Assembly (NCBI RefSeq): GCF_000350085.1
Contig: NZ_CAUM01000097.1
Coordinates: 1-64,000 of the forward strand
Direction of reading: 5' to 3'
DNA length: 64,000 bases
Source: Mesorhizobium metallidurans STM 2683
Lineage (GTDB): Bacteria; Pseudomonadota; Alphaproteobacteria; Rhizobiales; Rhizobiaceae
Position 1 is the stretch's first letter; each line of letters opens with the position of its first letter. The translations under genes and the position numbers were made by a program. Positions 50,280 through 59,521 of this stretch are shown in pieces. A model generated the notes under the pieces. The model did no database searches. It was not told the DNA's origin and saw nothing but the letters and a program-made list of their open reading frames with translations.

Positions 50280-50698
50280 GCGAGGTCACGTCGAGACGCG
50301 TCGTGCTCCAGCCGACGACGGTGGAGGTCATCTTCGCCTGGTTCCAGCGCATCATCGCCGTCTACTGCCTTCTGTTCGGCATATTGTATTGGATCCGGCT
50401 GATCGGCTTCTACCAGGGCCCGCTGTGGCGCTTCGACCTGATGCCGGTGCACTGGCAAGTGGCGGCGGTGATGCTCGCCGTGTTCTTTCCTTTCGCCGCC
50501 GCGGGCCTCTGGATGCTGGCCTCCTGGGGGCCGGTGATATGGTTCATCTGCGCGTTGACCGAGACGGTCATGTATGCCGGCTTTCCCGAGCTCTTCGGCC
50601 ACCGGCTGCTGATCGTCGCCTCGCACGCGGCGGTGGCGGCGCTCTACATCGTCTTTCGCGTGGTGATCTGGCTGCAGAAGCGCCAGATCCGGCGCTAG
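50276..50698 (+). CDS. DUF6163-like small membrane protein
   Basis: The start is a GTG overlapping the previous stop (GTGA). The 140-residue protein has four membrane segments, with VEVIFAWFQRIIAVYCLLFGILYWIRLIG near the N-terminus. Rhizobial genomes usually carry a protein of this type beside ldtR, as here (ldtR starts 206 bases downstream). The function is unknown; a role in the cell envelope is an inference from neighbours. Confidence 0.8.
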   Translation: MSEVTSRRVVLQPTTVEVIFAWFQRIIAVYCLLFGILYWIRLIGFYQGPLWRFDLMPVHWQVAAVMLAVFFPFAAAGLWMLASWGPVIWFICALTETVMYAGFPELFGHRLLIVASHAAVAALYIVFRVVIWLQKRQIRR

Positions 50699-50784
50699 CT
50701 TATCCGCGCCCAAAATCGGTGGTGAAATCTTTAGGTTAATTATCCTTGCTCGGGTGACCGTTCGTTAAGCCTCTTTCGAAACCT

Positions 50785-50796
50785 CTTACCGGTAAG
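50785..50796. promoter_or_regulatory. Perfect 12-bp palindrome upstream of ldtR
   Basis: CTTACCGGTAAG is a perfect palindrome 108 bases before the ldtR ATG. It could be an operator, perhaps for autoregulation by LdtR; no matching copy was found upstream of the L,D-transpeptidase gene, so the link is weak. Confidence 0.3.
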
Positions 50797-50903
50797 CTCT
50801 TGTTAGCCTTGGCGTTTAAGTCGAATTTTATGAGTATTCGATAGTGTCGCGATCAAGGTGAGAAACAAAAAATCACCAGGGCGACAAACGAGAGGCAAAG
50901 ACA

Positions 50904-51419
50904 ATGATCAATTCGCGTCCGGCGGCGAAGACCGCCAACGTATCCGACGACCGCCGCGAGGCAATCCGCTCGCTTTACATGGAATCGCTGCAGCTGGTTG
51001 AGCGTCTGCACCGCCGTCTGCTTGATGTGATCAAGGACGAGTTCGACCGCAATGGCCGTTCCGACATCAACGCCATCCAGGCGCTGCTTCTGTTCAACAT
51101 CGGCAACTCGGAGTTGACCGCGGGCGAACTGCGCTCGCGCGGCTACTATCTCGGCTCGAACGTCTCCTACAATCTGAAGAAGCTGGTCGATCTCGGCTTC
51201 ATCAACCACCAGCGCTCGCGTATCGACCGCCGTTCGGTCCGCGTCTCGCTGACGCCGAAGGGCAACGAGGTGGCGGAAGTTGTCGCCGGTCTCTACGAGC
51301 GTCATGTCGGCTCGATCGAGCAGGTCGGCGGCATCAACACCGACGAGTTCAAGCAGATGAACCGCGCCCTGCAGCGCCTCGATCGCTTCTGGAACGACAC
51401 CATCGCGTATCGGATGTAA
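50904..51419 (+). CDS. ldtR: MarR-type winged-helix regulator LdtR
   Basis: LdtR controls L,D-transpeptidase and stress genes in Hyphomicrobiales. The 171-residue protein has a winged helix: INAIQALLLFNIGNSELTAGELRSRGYYLGSNVSYNLKKLVDLGFINHQRSRIDRRSVRVSLTPKG. The next gene encodes an L,D-transpeptidase, which is the expected target. RBS GAGAGGCAAAGACA precedes the ATG. A strong terminator hairpin follows the stop. Confidence 0.93.
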   Translation: MINSRPAAKTANVSDDRREAIRSLYMESLQLVERLHRRLLDVIKDEFDRNGRSDINAIQALLLFNIGNSELTAGELRSRGYYLGSNVSYNLKKLVDLGFINHQRSRIDRRSVRVSLTPKGNEVAEVVAGLYERHVGSIEQVGGINTDEFKQMNRALQRLDRFWNDTIAYRM

Positions 51420-51483
51420 TTCATCCGCCGCATCGCGATCTGAAGCCGCGCCACAAAAGTGCGGCCGGGGAGCAGCCAATCAA

Positions 51484-51515
51484 GGACCGGTGCCGAAAAG
51501 CACCGGTCCTGGCGT
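51484..51515 (+). terminator. Intrinsic terminator after ldtR
   Basis: GGACCGGTGC (51484-51493) pairs perfectly with GCACCGGTCC (51500-51509) around a CGAAAA loop. A moderately T-rich tail follows. It lies 65 bases after the ldtR stop and separates it from the transpeptidase gene. Confidence 0.65.
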
Positions 51516-51683
51516 TTCGTATGGGCCAGCCGTTCCAAATCGCTGATAAGGCCACGTTGCCGCCATATTCCCGGTGAAAGCGAGAATGCGGGTGACGCTG
51601 TGGCGAAAGTCATGAATTCACCCCGGCCTCGCGTCGCACCTTTGCCTCTTTCACATCGTAGTGATGGGGCGCTGGTTGGCTAA

Positions 51684-51693
51684 TTGTTAACAA
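51684..51693. promoter_or_regulatory. Candidate operator upstream of the L,D-transpeptidase gene
   Basis: TTGTTAACAA is a perfect 10-bp palindrome with flanking TTGGC and GCCAA half-sites (51675-51698). It sits about 70-80 bases before the likely start of the transpeptidase gene, in the otherwise empty 344-base gap after ldtR (51420-51763). It may be the LdtR binding site, but this is inference. Confidence 0.4.
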
Positions 51694-51763
51694 TGCCAAC
51701 TTTAGTGTGCGGGCGAGATCGCCCAATAGATCAACGCAGCGAGTGACAAGAACTGCTACAAGA

Positions 51764-53032
51764 ATGTCTGGAACGTCCATGAGAACCAGCCGCCGTTTCT
51801 TCCTTTCCGGAGCCTCCGCGCTTGCAGCCGCGGTTGTCGCGGGCAGCGCCAGCGCGCAGGATGTGATCGGGGACATCCTGAAATCCTCGGGCCGCGGCAA
51901 TTGGGACGACCAGTTTGACGCCCGCCCCAGCCAAGGCGGCAAAGTGGCCTCGACGCTGCCGATCTTCAGCCTGCAGACCGTTTCGTTCACCGAGCAGGCG
52001 GTGGCGCAGTATCAGAACATCGTCTCTCAGGGTGGCTGGGAGCCGGTTCCAGATACCAAGAAATTGCAGCTTGGCGTCGACGATCCCGACGTGGTGCCGC
52101 TGCGCAAGCGTCTGATGATTTCGGGCGACCTGGCGCAGAGCGCCGGCATTTCGACGGCCTTCGATTCCTATGTCGACGCCGCGGTCAAGCGCTTCCAGGC
52201 GCGCCATGGCCTGCCGTCCGACGGGACGCTCGGCCAATACACTTATGCGGCGATGAATGTTTCGGCGCCAATCCGGCTCGGCCAGTTGCAGATCAATCTG
52301 CAGCGCCTGCGCGAGCGCGCCGGCACGTTGGGCAACCGCTATGTTCTGGTCGACATCCCGGGCGCCCAGATCGAGGCGGTCGAGAACGACCGCGTCGTGC
52401 TGCGCCATACGGCGATCGTCGGCAAGGTCGATCGCCAGACGCCGATCGTCAATTCCAAGATCAACGAGATCGTCGTCAATCCCTACTGGAATGCTCCGGT
52501 CTCGATCGTGCGCAAGGACATCATTCCGCTGATGCGCAAGGATCCGAACTATCTCAAGGACAGCAACATCCGCCTGTTCGCGCCGGATGGCAGCGAGGTC
52601 GATCCGCTGACCGTGGACTGGTCGACAGACGACGCCGCGAAATACCGCTTCCGCCAGGATCCGGGCGCCGGTAACGCGATGGCCTCGGTCAAGATCAATT
52701 TCCCAAGCCCCGATGGCGTCTATATGCACGATACGCCGCAGCAGAGCCTGTTCGGCAAGATGATGCGCTTCGATTCCTCGGGCTGCGTGCGCGTCCAGAA
52801 CGTACGCGATCTCGTCACCTGGATCCTGCGCGACACGCCGGGCTGGAACCGCCAGCGTTTCGAGGCGACGATCAAGAGCGGCGAGAGCGTCCCGGTCCAG
52901 GTCACCAATCCGGTTCCGGTCTATTTCCTCTATCTGTCGGCCTGGTCGACGGGGCCTGGCGTCGTACAGTTCCGCGACGACATTTATGGCCTCGACGGGG
53001 CCAACGAGCTGCAGATCACTTCCGCGCTGTAA
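51764..53032 (+). CDS. L,D-transpeptidase with peptidoglycan-binding domain
   Basis: The YkuD enzyme makes 3-3 cross-links in peptidoglycan in the periplasm. From ATG 51764 it has 422 residues; ATG 51779 (MRTSRRFFLSGASALAAA) is equally likely. The N-terminus is a twin-Arg-like signal, SRRFFLSG, ending near ASAQD. A PG_binding_1 domain (DSYVDAAVKRFQARHGLPSDGTLG) precedes YkuD. The catalytic HxxS/TxGC motif is YMHDTPQQSL followed by DSSGCVRVQN (Cys near 341). It is the probable target of LdtR. An intrinsic terminator follows. Confidence 0.92.
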   Translation: MSGTSMRTSRRFFLSGASALAAAVVAGSASAQDVIGDILKSSGRGNWDDQFDARPSQGGKVASTLPIFSLQTVSFTEQAVAQYQNIVSQGGWEPVPDTKKLQLGVDDPDVVPLRKRLMISGDLAQSAGISTAFDSYVDAAVKRFQARHGLPSDGTLGQYTYAAMNVSAPIRLGQLQINLQRLRERAGTLGNRYVLVDIPGAQIEAVENDRVVLRHTAIVGKVDRQTPIVNSKINEIVVNPYWNAPVSIVRKDIIPLMRKDPNYLKDSNIRLFAPDGSEVDPLTVDWSTDDAAKYRFRQDPGAGNAMASVKINFPSPDGVYMHDTPQQSLFGKMMRFDSSGCVRVQNVRDLVTWILRDTPGWNRQRFEATIKSGESVPVQVTNPVPVYFLYLSAWSTGPGVVQFRDDIYGLDGANELQITSAL

Positions 53033-53051
53033 CTAACTGATTCTTTTGCTG

Positions 53052-53078
53052 AAAAGGCCGCCATAGGGCGGCCTTTTT
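53052..53078 (+). terminator. Intrinsic terminator after the L,D-transpeptidase gene
   Basis: AAAAGGCCGCC (53052-53062) pairs with GGCGGCCTTTT (53067-53077) around ATAG, with a T-run at the end. This is a textbook rho-independent terminator 20 bases after the stop codon. Confidence 0.9.
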
Positions 53079-53113
53079 GCTTTCAGGTTCCCGCCAACGC
53101 GTCTGTTATGTGC

Positions 53114-53244
53114 CTAGAGCAATTCCAGGAAAAGTGTGAAACGGTTTTCCCGGGAAAAGCGCATAGCGCTTTCCCTGGGGAATTGCGCAAAAAACAAAGA
53201 CATAGAGCGGTTCGGCGTTTCCATGAAACGATGAACCTCTCTAG
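53114..53244. repeat. Intergenic palindromic element B
   Basis: The element begins and ends with CTAG. GCAATTCC-AGG (53119-53129) pairs with CCTGGGGAATTGC (53174-53186). Inside are TTTTCCCGGGAAAA (53145-53158) and AAAGCGC/GCGCTTT (53156-53172). A second hairpin CGTTTC/GAAACG (53216-53230) follows. A 21-base core at 53129-53149 matches element C in reverse orientation at 20 positions. It lies between the transpeptidase terminator and the antiporter gene. Confidence 0.75.
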
Positions 53245-53300
53245 CTGGACGTTCCACCCGGTTTTGCGCATGGTCCTGAAACCTCGTTCGGAATCGCATC

Positions 53301-54941
53301 TTGCAAGTCGCCGTCTTCATCCTCGTCGTGCTCGTCTTCGTCGCCCTTTCCGGCGCGCTGGTCCGGCTCGTGCGCGTGCCGCTGCCGGTATTGCAGATCG
53401 CTATAGGGGCGGCATTGGCCTGGCCGGTGCGCGGCATCCAAATCGAGATCGATCCCGAGCTGTTCCTGCTGGTGTTCATCCCACCGCTTTTGTTCGGCGA
53501 CGCCGTTGCCGCACCGAAGCGCGAACTGCTGGCGCTGCGCGGCCCGATCCTCGACCTTGCCATCGGGCTCGTCTTCTTCACCATCGTCGGTTTCGGCTAT
53601 GCCTTGCATTGGCTGGTGCCGAGCATCCCGCTGGTCGTCGCCTTCGCGCTGGCGGCGGTGCTGTCGCCGACCGACGCGGTAGCCGTCTCCTCGATCGTCG
53701 ACCGGAACGTGGTGCCGGCGCGGCTGATGCATATTCTGGAAGGTGAGTCGCTGCTCAACGATGCGTCGGGTCTCGTCATGTTCCGCTTCGCGGTGGCGGC
53801 AGTGCTGACCGGCAGCTTTTCCTTTGCCGCCGCTTCGCTGAGTTTCCTCTACGCCGTTGCCGTCGGCATCCTGGCCGGTGTGGTGGCGGTGTTCGCCGCC
53901 GCCAAGGCGCTGCAATTGCTCAACCGCATCGGCGGTGTGCCGGCCGAGGCGCAGGTGCTGGTGACGATCCTGATCCCCTTCATTGCCTATCTCGGCGCCG
54001 AGCATGCCGGCGCGTCCGGAATCCTGGCCGCCGTCACCGCCGGTGTGCTCACCAGCGGGTCCGGCATATTCCGCTATCTCGGAGTATCGGCGCGCATGCA
54101 GACCATATCGCTGTGGACGACGCTGTCCTTCGTCTTCAATGGCGCGCTGTTCATCCTGCTCGGCCTGCAGCTCCCCGGCATCATCCGCAACGTGCCGCCC
54201 GAACTGAGCAGCCGGCATTGGCTGATCGAGCCGGTTGCCACGGTGCTGATCCTCACTCTGTGCCTCATCGCGCTGCGCTTCCTGTGGATCTGGGTTGGCG
54301 ACATCGCGGCGCGGCTTTTCGCGCGGCTTGGCAAGCGCAAGGCCGAGACGTTCGGGCTGCGCGTGCGTCTCGCCGGCTCAGTGGCGGGCGTGCGTGGCGC
54401 CATCACGCTGGCCGGCATCCTGTCGCTGCCGCTGGCCATGCCGGACGGATCGCCGTTTCCGGCGCGCGATGTGGTGATCTTCCTCGCCGCCGGCGTCATC
54501 ATCTGTTCGCTTGTCATCGCCAGCCTTGCCTTGCCGAAAATCGCGCGCGGGCTGGTCGAGCCGGGCGAGCATCCTGGTGCCGCCGAGGAGCGCCGGGCGC
54601 GCGTCGGCGCGGCCAATGCCGCAATCGCCCGCATCGAAAGCGTCGCCAATGACGGCAGCGAAGGCGAGGAGGCCGGCGCCCGCCTGGCGGTGGCAGACAG
54701 CATCGTCGCCGGTTATCGCCGCCGCATCGCCGCCTCCGACGAGGCGGATGAAGCCCGCGCCGAGGCCCGTGAAGCCGGGCGGCTGGAGCTCGAACTCAGG
54801 CTCGCCGGCATCGAGGCCGAGCGCGCCGCCGTACGCGCCATGTTTCGCAGCCGCGAGATCAACGACCATACGATGCAGGCGCTGTTCGCCGAAATCACCC
54901 TTACCGAGGCCCTGCTGAAGGGCCGGCAGGCAAGGAAATAG
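53301..54941 (+). CDS. CPA1 family Na+/H+ antiporter
   Basis: The start is TTG 53301 (MQVAVFILVVLVFVALSG). The 546-residue protein has about twelve membrane segments with the CPA1 motifs LLVFIPPLLFGDAVAAPKREL, FALAAVLSPTDAVAVSSIVDRN (ion-binding Asp) and LEGESLLNDASGLVMFRFAV. A cytoplasmic, charged, helical C-terminal tail of about 110 residues follows the last helix and may be regulatory. It exchanges Na+ or K+ for protons at the inner membrane. Confidence 0.9.
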   Translation: MQVAVFILVVLVFVALSGALVRLVRVPLPVLQIAIGAALAWPVRGIQIEIDPELFLLVFIPPLLFGDAVAAPKRELLALRGPILDLAIGLVFFTIVGFGYALHWLVPSIPLVVAFALAAVLSPTDAVAVSSIVDRNVVPARLMHILEGESLLNDASGLVMFRFAVAAVLTGSFSFAAASLSFLYAVAVGILAGVVAVFAAAKALQLLNRIGGVPAEAQVLVTILIPFIAYLGAEHAGASGILAAVTAGVLTSGSGIFRYLGVSARMQTISLWTTLSFVFNGALFILLGLQLPGIIRNVPPELSSRHWLIEPVATVLILTLCLIALRFLWIWVGDIAARLFARLGKRKAETFGLRVRLAGSVAGVRGAITLAGILSLPLAMPDGSPFPARDVVIFLAAGVIICSLVIASLALPKIARGLVEPGEHPGAAEERRARVGAANAAIARIESVANDGSEGEEAGARLAVADSIVAGYRRRIAASDEADEARAEAREAGRLELELRLAGIEAERAAVRAMFRSREINDHTMQALFAEITLTEALLKGRQARK

Positions 54942-55056
54942 GCCTGCGGACCCGCGTTGGCGCAATCCGGCCAGCAAATTTCGCGCCGCAAACGTGGCGG
55001 GGGCAAAGCAACTGTGTTAATGGCGCGACGGGCCCCCGGATCAAGGATTTCAAGCC

Positions 55057-56370
55057 ATGGCAACAGCAGCGGCAGTGTCGAACAAATTCGAATCCTTCTT
55101 CGAAACCACGCTTGAGGATGCCGATCCGGAGATCTTCGGCGCCATCCGCAACGAACTCGGCCGCCAGCGCCACGAGATCGAGCTGATTGCGTCGGAAAAC
55201 ATAGTCTCCCGCGCCGTGCTGGAAGCGCAGGGGTCGATCATGACCAACAAATACGCCGAGGGCTATCCGGGCAAGCGCTACTATGGCGGCTGCCAGTTCG
55301 TCGACGTGGCCGAGGACCTGGCCATCGAACGGGCGAAAAAGCTGTTCGGCTGCAACTTCGCCAACGTCCAGCCCAATTCCGGCAGCCAGATGAACCAGGC
55401 GGTGTTCCTGGCGCTCTTGCAGCCCGGCGACACCTTCATGGGCCTCGACCTGAATTCGGGCGGGCACCTGACCCACGGTTCGCCGGTGAACATGAGCGGC
55501 AAATGGTTCAAGGTCGTCTCCTACGGCGTGCGCAAGGAAGATCATCTGCTTGACATGGATGCGATCGAGAAAACCGCGCATGAAACGAAGCCGAAGCTGA
55601 TCCTCGCCGGTGGCACCGCCTATTCGCGCGTCTGGGACTGGAAGCGTTTTCGCGAGATCGCCGACGCGATCGGCGCCTATCTGATGGTAGACATGGCGCA
55701 TATCGCCGGCCTGGTCGCGGGCGGCGTGCATCCATCGCCGCTGCCCCATGCCCATGTGGTGACGACGACGACGCACAAGTCGCTGCGCGGCCCGCGCGGC
55801 GGCATGATCCTGTGCAACGACGAGGACATCGCCAAGAAGATGAATTCGGCGGTATTTCCGGGCCTGCAGGGCGGGCCGCTGATGCATGTCATCGCCGCCA
55901 AGGCGGTGGCTCTGGGCGAAGCGCTGAAGCCGAGCTTCAAGCTCTATGCCGAGAGCGTCGCCGCCAACGCCAAGGCGCTGGCCTCCAGCCTGCAGGAGAC
56001 CGGTCTCGACATCGTTTCCGGTGGCACCGACAATCATCTGATGCTGGTCGACCTCAGGCCCAAGAACGCCACCGGCAAACGCGCCGAGGCAGCACTTGGC
56101 CGCGCCAACATCACCTGCAACAAGAACGGCATCCCGTTCGACCCGGAAAAGCCCTTCGTCACCTCGGGCGTGCGTCTGGGCACGCCAGCCGGCACCACGC
56201 GCGGTTTCGGCCAGGCCGAATTCCGCGAGATCGGCAAGCTGATCGCCGAGGTGCTGGATGGGCTCAAGGTCGCCAATTCCGACGAGGGCAATGCGGCGGT
56301 GGAAGCCGTGGTGAAGGCGAAGGTCGCTGCATTGACGGATCGTTTTCCGCTCTATCCCTATCTCGGATGA
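55057..56370 (+). CDS. glyA: Serine hydroxymethyltransferase
   Basis: GlyA converts serine and tetrahydrofolate to glycine and 5,10-methylene-THF. The 437-residue PLP enzyme has the cofactor lysine in [18 protein letters not shown] (Lys241), the [16 protein letters not shown] substrate loop, and [21 protein letters not shown]. It begins the conserved block glyA, secreted protein, nrdR, rib genes, nusB. Start [15 protein letters not shown] follows a short leader. Confidence 0.97.
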   Translation: MATAAAVSNKFESFFETTLEDADPEIFGAIRNELGRQRHEIELIASENIVSRAVLEAQGSIMTNKYAEGYPGKRYYGGCQFVDVAEDLAIERAKKLFGCNFANVQPNSGSQMNQAVFLALLQPGDTFMGLDLNSGGHLTHGSPVNMSGKWFKVVSYGVRKEDHLLDMDAIEKTAHETKPKLILAGGTAYSRVWDWKRFREIADAIGAYLMVDMAHIAGLVAGGVHPSPLPHAHVVTTTTHKSLRGPRGGMILCNDEDIAKKMNSAVFPGLQGGPLMHVIAAKAVALGEALKPSFKLYAESVAANAKALASSLQETGLDIVSGGTDNHLMLVDLRPKNATGKRAEAALGRANITCNKNGIPFDPEKPFVTSGVRLGTPAGTTRGFGQAEFREIGKLIAEVLDGLKVANSDEGNAAVEAVVKAKVAALTDRFPLYPYLG

Positions 56371-56442
56371 AAGTCATTCATCTCGGGTAACCTCAGTCGC
56401 TATCGAGAAGCGCCATTCCAGGCGGTTCGGGCAGGAGTTCTG

Positions 56443-57024
56443 ATGATGCTGCAACATCTTGCTGGCGCTGGCGTCCTTGGCGCCTTGGCCACATTGGCTG
56501 TCTTGCCATTGTCCAGCGTCGCCTGGGCGCAGACCACTACGCCCGCAGCACCCAAGATGGAAACCTTCGGCAAATGGTCTACCCTTGTGGACGAGGTCGA
56601 CACCGGCGAGGACATGCGCAAGACCTGCGCCGCCTCGACCGCCTTTCTCGACCCGAACGGCACCAGCGGCACGCTGACGCTCGCCATCTCGAACGGCGAC
56701 GCGCTGCCGCCCGATGGCTATCCGACCGTCACTATCGCCATCAGGAACAATGACCTGCCGAAAGGCGAGAACATTCCGACGGTGTTCGGCGACGACAAAG
56801 GCAAGGTCAAGGCAAGCTTTCATCTCAGCGCCGGCGGACAATGGATGATGAACAACAAGACCGAGACCACCCTGGCACTGTTGCGCGCCATGCGCCGCGC
56901 CAGCACGCTCGACGTCAGCTTCGCCGACAAGCCGGTCGGGACCGTATCGATGGACGGCTTCACCAAGGCCTATCGCAGCCTCGGTGCATCATGCGGCTTC
57001 CCGACCGCCGACGTCGCGCCCTGA
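56443..57024 (+). CDS. Secreted hypothetical protein between glyA and nrdR
   Basis: This 193-residue protein has a signal peptide (MMLQHLAGAGVLGALATLAV to about residue 30, ending AWAQ). The mature domain has a beta-rich pattern: FGKWSTLVDEVDTGEDMRKTCAAS, VTIAIRNNDLPKGENIP and FTKAYRSLGASCGFP, with two Cys that may form a disulfide. It faintly resembles the IalB invasion-associated family, but I am not sure. It lies 72 bases after glyA. Confidence 0.7.
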   Translation: MMLQHLAGAGVLGALATLAVLPLSSVAWAQTTTPAAPKMETFGKWSTLVDEVDTGEDMRKTCAASTAFLDPNGTSGTLTLAISNGDALPPDGYPTVTIAIRNNDLPKGENIPTVFGDDKGKVKASFHLSAGGQWMMNNKTETTLALLRAMRRASTLDVSFADKPVGTVSMDGFTKAYRSLGASCGFPTADVAP

Positions 57025-57140
57025 CCGCGGGCATTGGCGGCTCTCGCAATTTTGCTCGCGCCTCGCTATCTCTGAGGCGCGAGAGGCCGTTGCCGACACT
57101 TTGCCATCGTTGCAAAAACCTCTAAGCCTTTCGCTCGCCG

Positions 57141-57252
57141 GAGCCGGATGATTCAGGTCGAATCGACCTGAAATCTGAATCCGGCTCCAAATCAAATAGA
57201 AAGAGCATGATGTCGTCCGAAAACCGCTTCACACTTTTCGGCATCATGCTCT
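57141..57252. repeat. Intergenic palindromic element C (composite)
   Basis: A first unit is bounded by GAGCCGGAT (57141-57149) and ATCCGGCTC (57179-57187), with TCAGGTCG/CGACCTGA inside. A second unit at 57202-57252 is bounded by AGAGCATGATG and CATCATGCTCT. Its centre at 57219-57239 matches element B on the opposite strand at 20 of 21 bases. It lies directly upstream of nrdR and occupies most of the gap between it and the secreted-protein gene. Confidence 0.8.
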
Positions 57253-57277
57253 AAGAATCGCGAACCGAAGGCTTTCC

Positions 57278-57757
57278 ATGCGCTGTCCCTACTGCCAGTC
57301 CGAAGATACGCAGGTGAAGGATTCGCGCCCTGCCGAGGATGGCGCGGCGATCCGCAGGCGCCGCGTCTGCCCCGATTGCGGCGGCCGCTTCACCACCTTC
57401 GAGCGCGTGCAGTTGCGCGACCTCGTGGTGGTCAAGAAATCCGGCCGCAAGGTGCCGTTCGACCGCGACAAGCTGCTGCGCTCGGTCGAGATCGCGGTGC
57501 GCAAGCGCAATGTCGATCCCGAGCGCATCGACCGCGCGGTGACCGGCATCGTGCGCCAGCTCGAAAGCTCGGGCGAGACCGAAGTCGCCTCCGGCGAGGT
57601 CGGCCGGCTGGTCATGGAGGCGCTGAAGTCGCTCGACGACGTTGCCTATGTGCGCTTCGCCTCGGTCTATCGCAATTTCCGCGAGGCTAAGGATTTCCAT
57701 GACGTGCTGGGGGAATTGAAGGGCGACGAGCCTAGGGGTGACGAGGACGCCGGCTGA
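57278..57757 (+). CDS. nrdR: Transcriptional repressor NrdR
   Basis: NrdR represses ribonucleotide reductase genes according to ATP/dATP levels. The 159-residue protein has a zinc ribbon with Cys3, Cys6, Cys31 and Cys34 ([20 protein letters not shown]) and an ATP-cone domain from [20 protein letters not shown]. It is followed by ribD after two bases, which is the conserved order in Hyphomicrobiales. Confidence 0.97.
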   Translation: MRCPYCQSEDTQVKDSRPAEDGAAIRRRRVCPDCGGRFTTFERVQLRDLVVVKKSGRKVPFDRDKLLRSVEIAVRKRNVDPERIDRAVTGIVRQLESSGETEVASGEVGRLVMEALKSLDDVAYVRFASVYRNFREAKDFHDVLGELKGDEPRGDEDAG

Positions 57758-57759
57758 GC

Positions 57760-58890
57760 ATGGCAAGGCCCGAACGCAGCAAAGCCGAACAAGAGAGCCT
57801 GGATCGCCGTTTCATGGCGGCGGCGCTTAGGCTGTCGCGGAAAAATGCCGGCCGCACCTCGACCAACCCTTCGGTCGGCACGCTGATCGTGCGCGACGAC
57901 GGCGACGGACCGAAGATCGTCGGCACCGGTGTTACCGCCGTCGGCGGCCGGCCGCACGCCGAGACCGAGGCTTTAGCCGAGGCCGGCGAACTCGCGCGTG
58001 ATGCAACCGCTTACGTCACTCTCGAGCCTTGCGCCCATCATGGCAGCACGCCGCCTTGCGCCAATGCACTGGTCAATGCCGGCGTCGCGCGCGTGGTCGG
58101 CGCTGCGAGCGACCCCGATCCGCGTGTCTCCGGCAGGGGCTACGCCATTCTGCGCGCCGCCGATGTCGAGGTGGTCGAGAAGGTGCTTGCCGCCGAAGCC
58201 GCCGAGCAAATGGCTGGCTATCTGATTCGATCCCTGAAAAAACGCCCGGAAGTGATTCTTAAACTTGCGCTTTCCAGCGATGGCAGGATCGGCAGGGAAG
58301 GCGAGGGGCAGGTCGCGATCACCGGTGAGATCGCGCGGCGCGAAGTCTACCTGATGCGGGCCGAAGCCGACGCCATTCTGGTCGGCATCGGCACGGCGCT
58401 GGAAGACGATCCGGCGCTGACCGTGCGTTTGCCGGGGCTGGAGAACCGTTCGCCGGCGCGCATCGTGCTTGACCGCCAGATCCGCCTGCCCGAAACCTCG
58501 AAGCTGGTTTCCGGCATCGACCGGGTCCCGCTCTATGTCGCCGCTTGCCTGGAGGCCGACCCGCACCGGCGGGCAGCACTCGAGCGCGTCGGCGTGCGCT
58601 TCATCGGCACCGAAACGCATGAGGGCGGCGTCGCCCTGCCGGAACTGCTGGAAGACCTGGCGGCGCTCGGCATGGCGAGCGTGCTGGTCGAGGGCGGTGC
58701 CAAGGTCGCCAGGACTTTCCTTGCCGAAGGGCTGGTCGACCGCATCGTGCTGTTCCAGGGGCCGGAAGCGATCGGCGCGGGCGGCGTTGCATCGCCCGTC
58801 GATGCAAACCATATCCCGGCGGGATTTCGCAAATTGCGAGACATGCGTTTTGGCGAAGACAGCTACGCCGAGTGGGTCAGAGATATCTAG
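57760..58890 (+). CDS. ribD: Bifunctional riboflavin biosynthesis protein RibD
   Basis: RibD deaminates and then reduces the pyrimidine intermediate of riboflavin synthesis. The 376-residue protein has the zinc-deaminase motif GRPHAETEAL (His66, Glu68) and LEPCAHHGSTPPC (Cys91, Cys100), then a DHFR-like reductase domain from about residue 160 (LKLALSSDGRIG, VLVEGGAKVARTFL). It is part of the nrdR-ribD-ribE-ribH-nusB run. Confidence 0.96.
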   Translation: MARPERSKAEQESLDRRFMAAALRLSRKNAGRTSTNPSVGTLIVRDDGDGPKIVGTGVTAVGGRPHAETEALAEAGELARDATAYVTLEPCAHHGSTPPCANALVNAGVARVVGAASDPDPRVSGRGYAILRAADVEVVEKVLAAEAAEQMAGYLIRSLKKRPEVILKLALSSDGRIGREGEGQVAITGEIARREVYLMRAEADAILVGIGTALEDDPALTVRLPGLENRSPARIVLDRQIRLPETSKLVSGIDRVPLYVAACLEADPHRRAALERVGVRFIGTETHEGGVALPELLEDLAALGMASVLVEGGAKVARTFLAEGLVDRIVLFQGPEAIGAGGVASPVDANHIPAGFRKLRDMRFGEDSYAEWVRDI

Positions 58891-58903
58891 GATCAAGGCC
58901 GCG

Positions 58904-59521
58904 ATGTTTACCGGAATTGTCACCGATGTCGGCACCGTTGCCGCCGTGAAGCCGCTGAGGGAAGGGGTCGGCTTGCGCATCGACACCGCCTACGATCCCG
59001 AGACCGTCGCCATCGGCGCTTCGATCTCCTGCGGCGGCGTCTGCCTTACCGTCACGGCGTTGCCCGAGCACGGCTCGAACGCGCGCTGGTTTGAGGTCGA
59101 GGCCTGGGAGGAAGCGTTGAGGCTGACGACGGCCGCGGGCTGGAAATCCGGCACCAGGATCAATCTGGAGCGGGCGCTGAAGATCGGCGACGAACTCGGC
59201 GGCCATATCGTATCAGGCCATGTCGACGGCACCGCTGAGATCGTGGCGCGCGAGGAGGAGGGCGATGCCGTGCGTTTCACGCTGGAGGCGCCACGCCATC
59301 TTGCGAAATTCATCGCGCCCAAGGGGTCCGTTGCGCTCGACGGCACCTCGCTCACCGTCAACAAGGTCGAAGGCACCCGCTTCGACGTACTTTTGATCCA
59401 CCATTCGCTGACCGTCACCACCTGGGGCGAGCGCAATGTCGGCGACCGCGTAAATCTAGAGATCGACACCATGGCTCGCTACGCGGCGCGGCTGGTTGAG
59501 GCAGCGAAAGAGGGGCTTTGA
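58904..59521 (+). CDS. ribE: Riboflavin synthase, alpha chain
   Basis: This enzyme dismutates two lumazine molecules to give riboflavin. From ATG 58904 (MFTGIVTDVGTVAAV) it has 205 residues in two lumazine-binding repeats: MFTGIVTDVG in the first and GHIVSGHVDGTAEI with LDGTSLTVN in the second. The ATG is preferred over earlier in-frame starts because MFTGIV is the universal N-terminus. It starts 13 bases after ribD. The name ribC is also used. Confidence 0.96.
   Translation: MFTGIVTDVGTVAAVKPLREGVGLRIDTAYDPETVAIGASISCGGVCLTVTALPEHGSNARWFEVEAWEEALRLTTAAGWKSGTRINLERALKIGDELGGHIVSGHVDGTAEIVAREEEGDAVRFTLEAPRHLAKFIAPKGSVALDGTSLTVNKVEGTRFDVLLIHHSLTVTTWGERNVGDRVNLEIDTMARYAARLVEAAKEGL

Noticed and set aside
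57202..57252. CRISPR-like repeat
   Set aside because: The palindromic unit occurs once here and is not tandemly spaced, so it is an intergenic palindrome, not an array.
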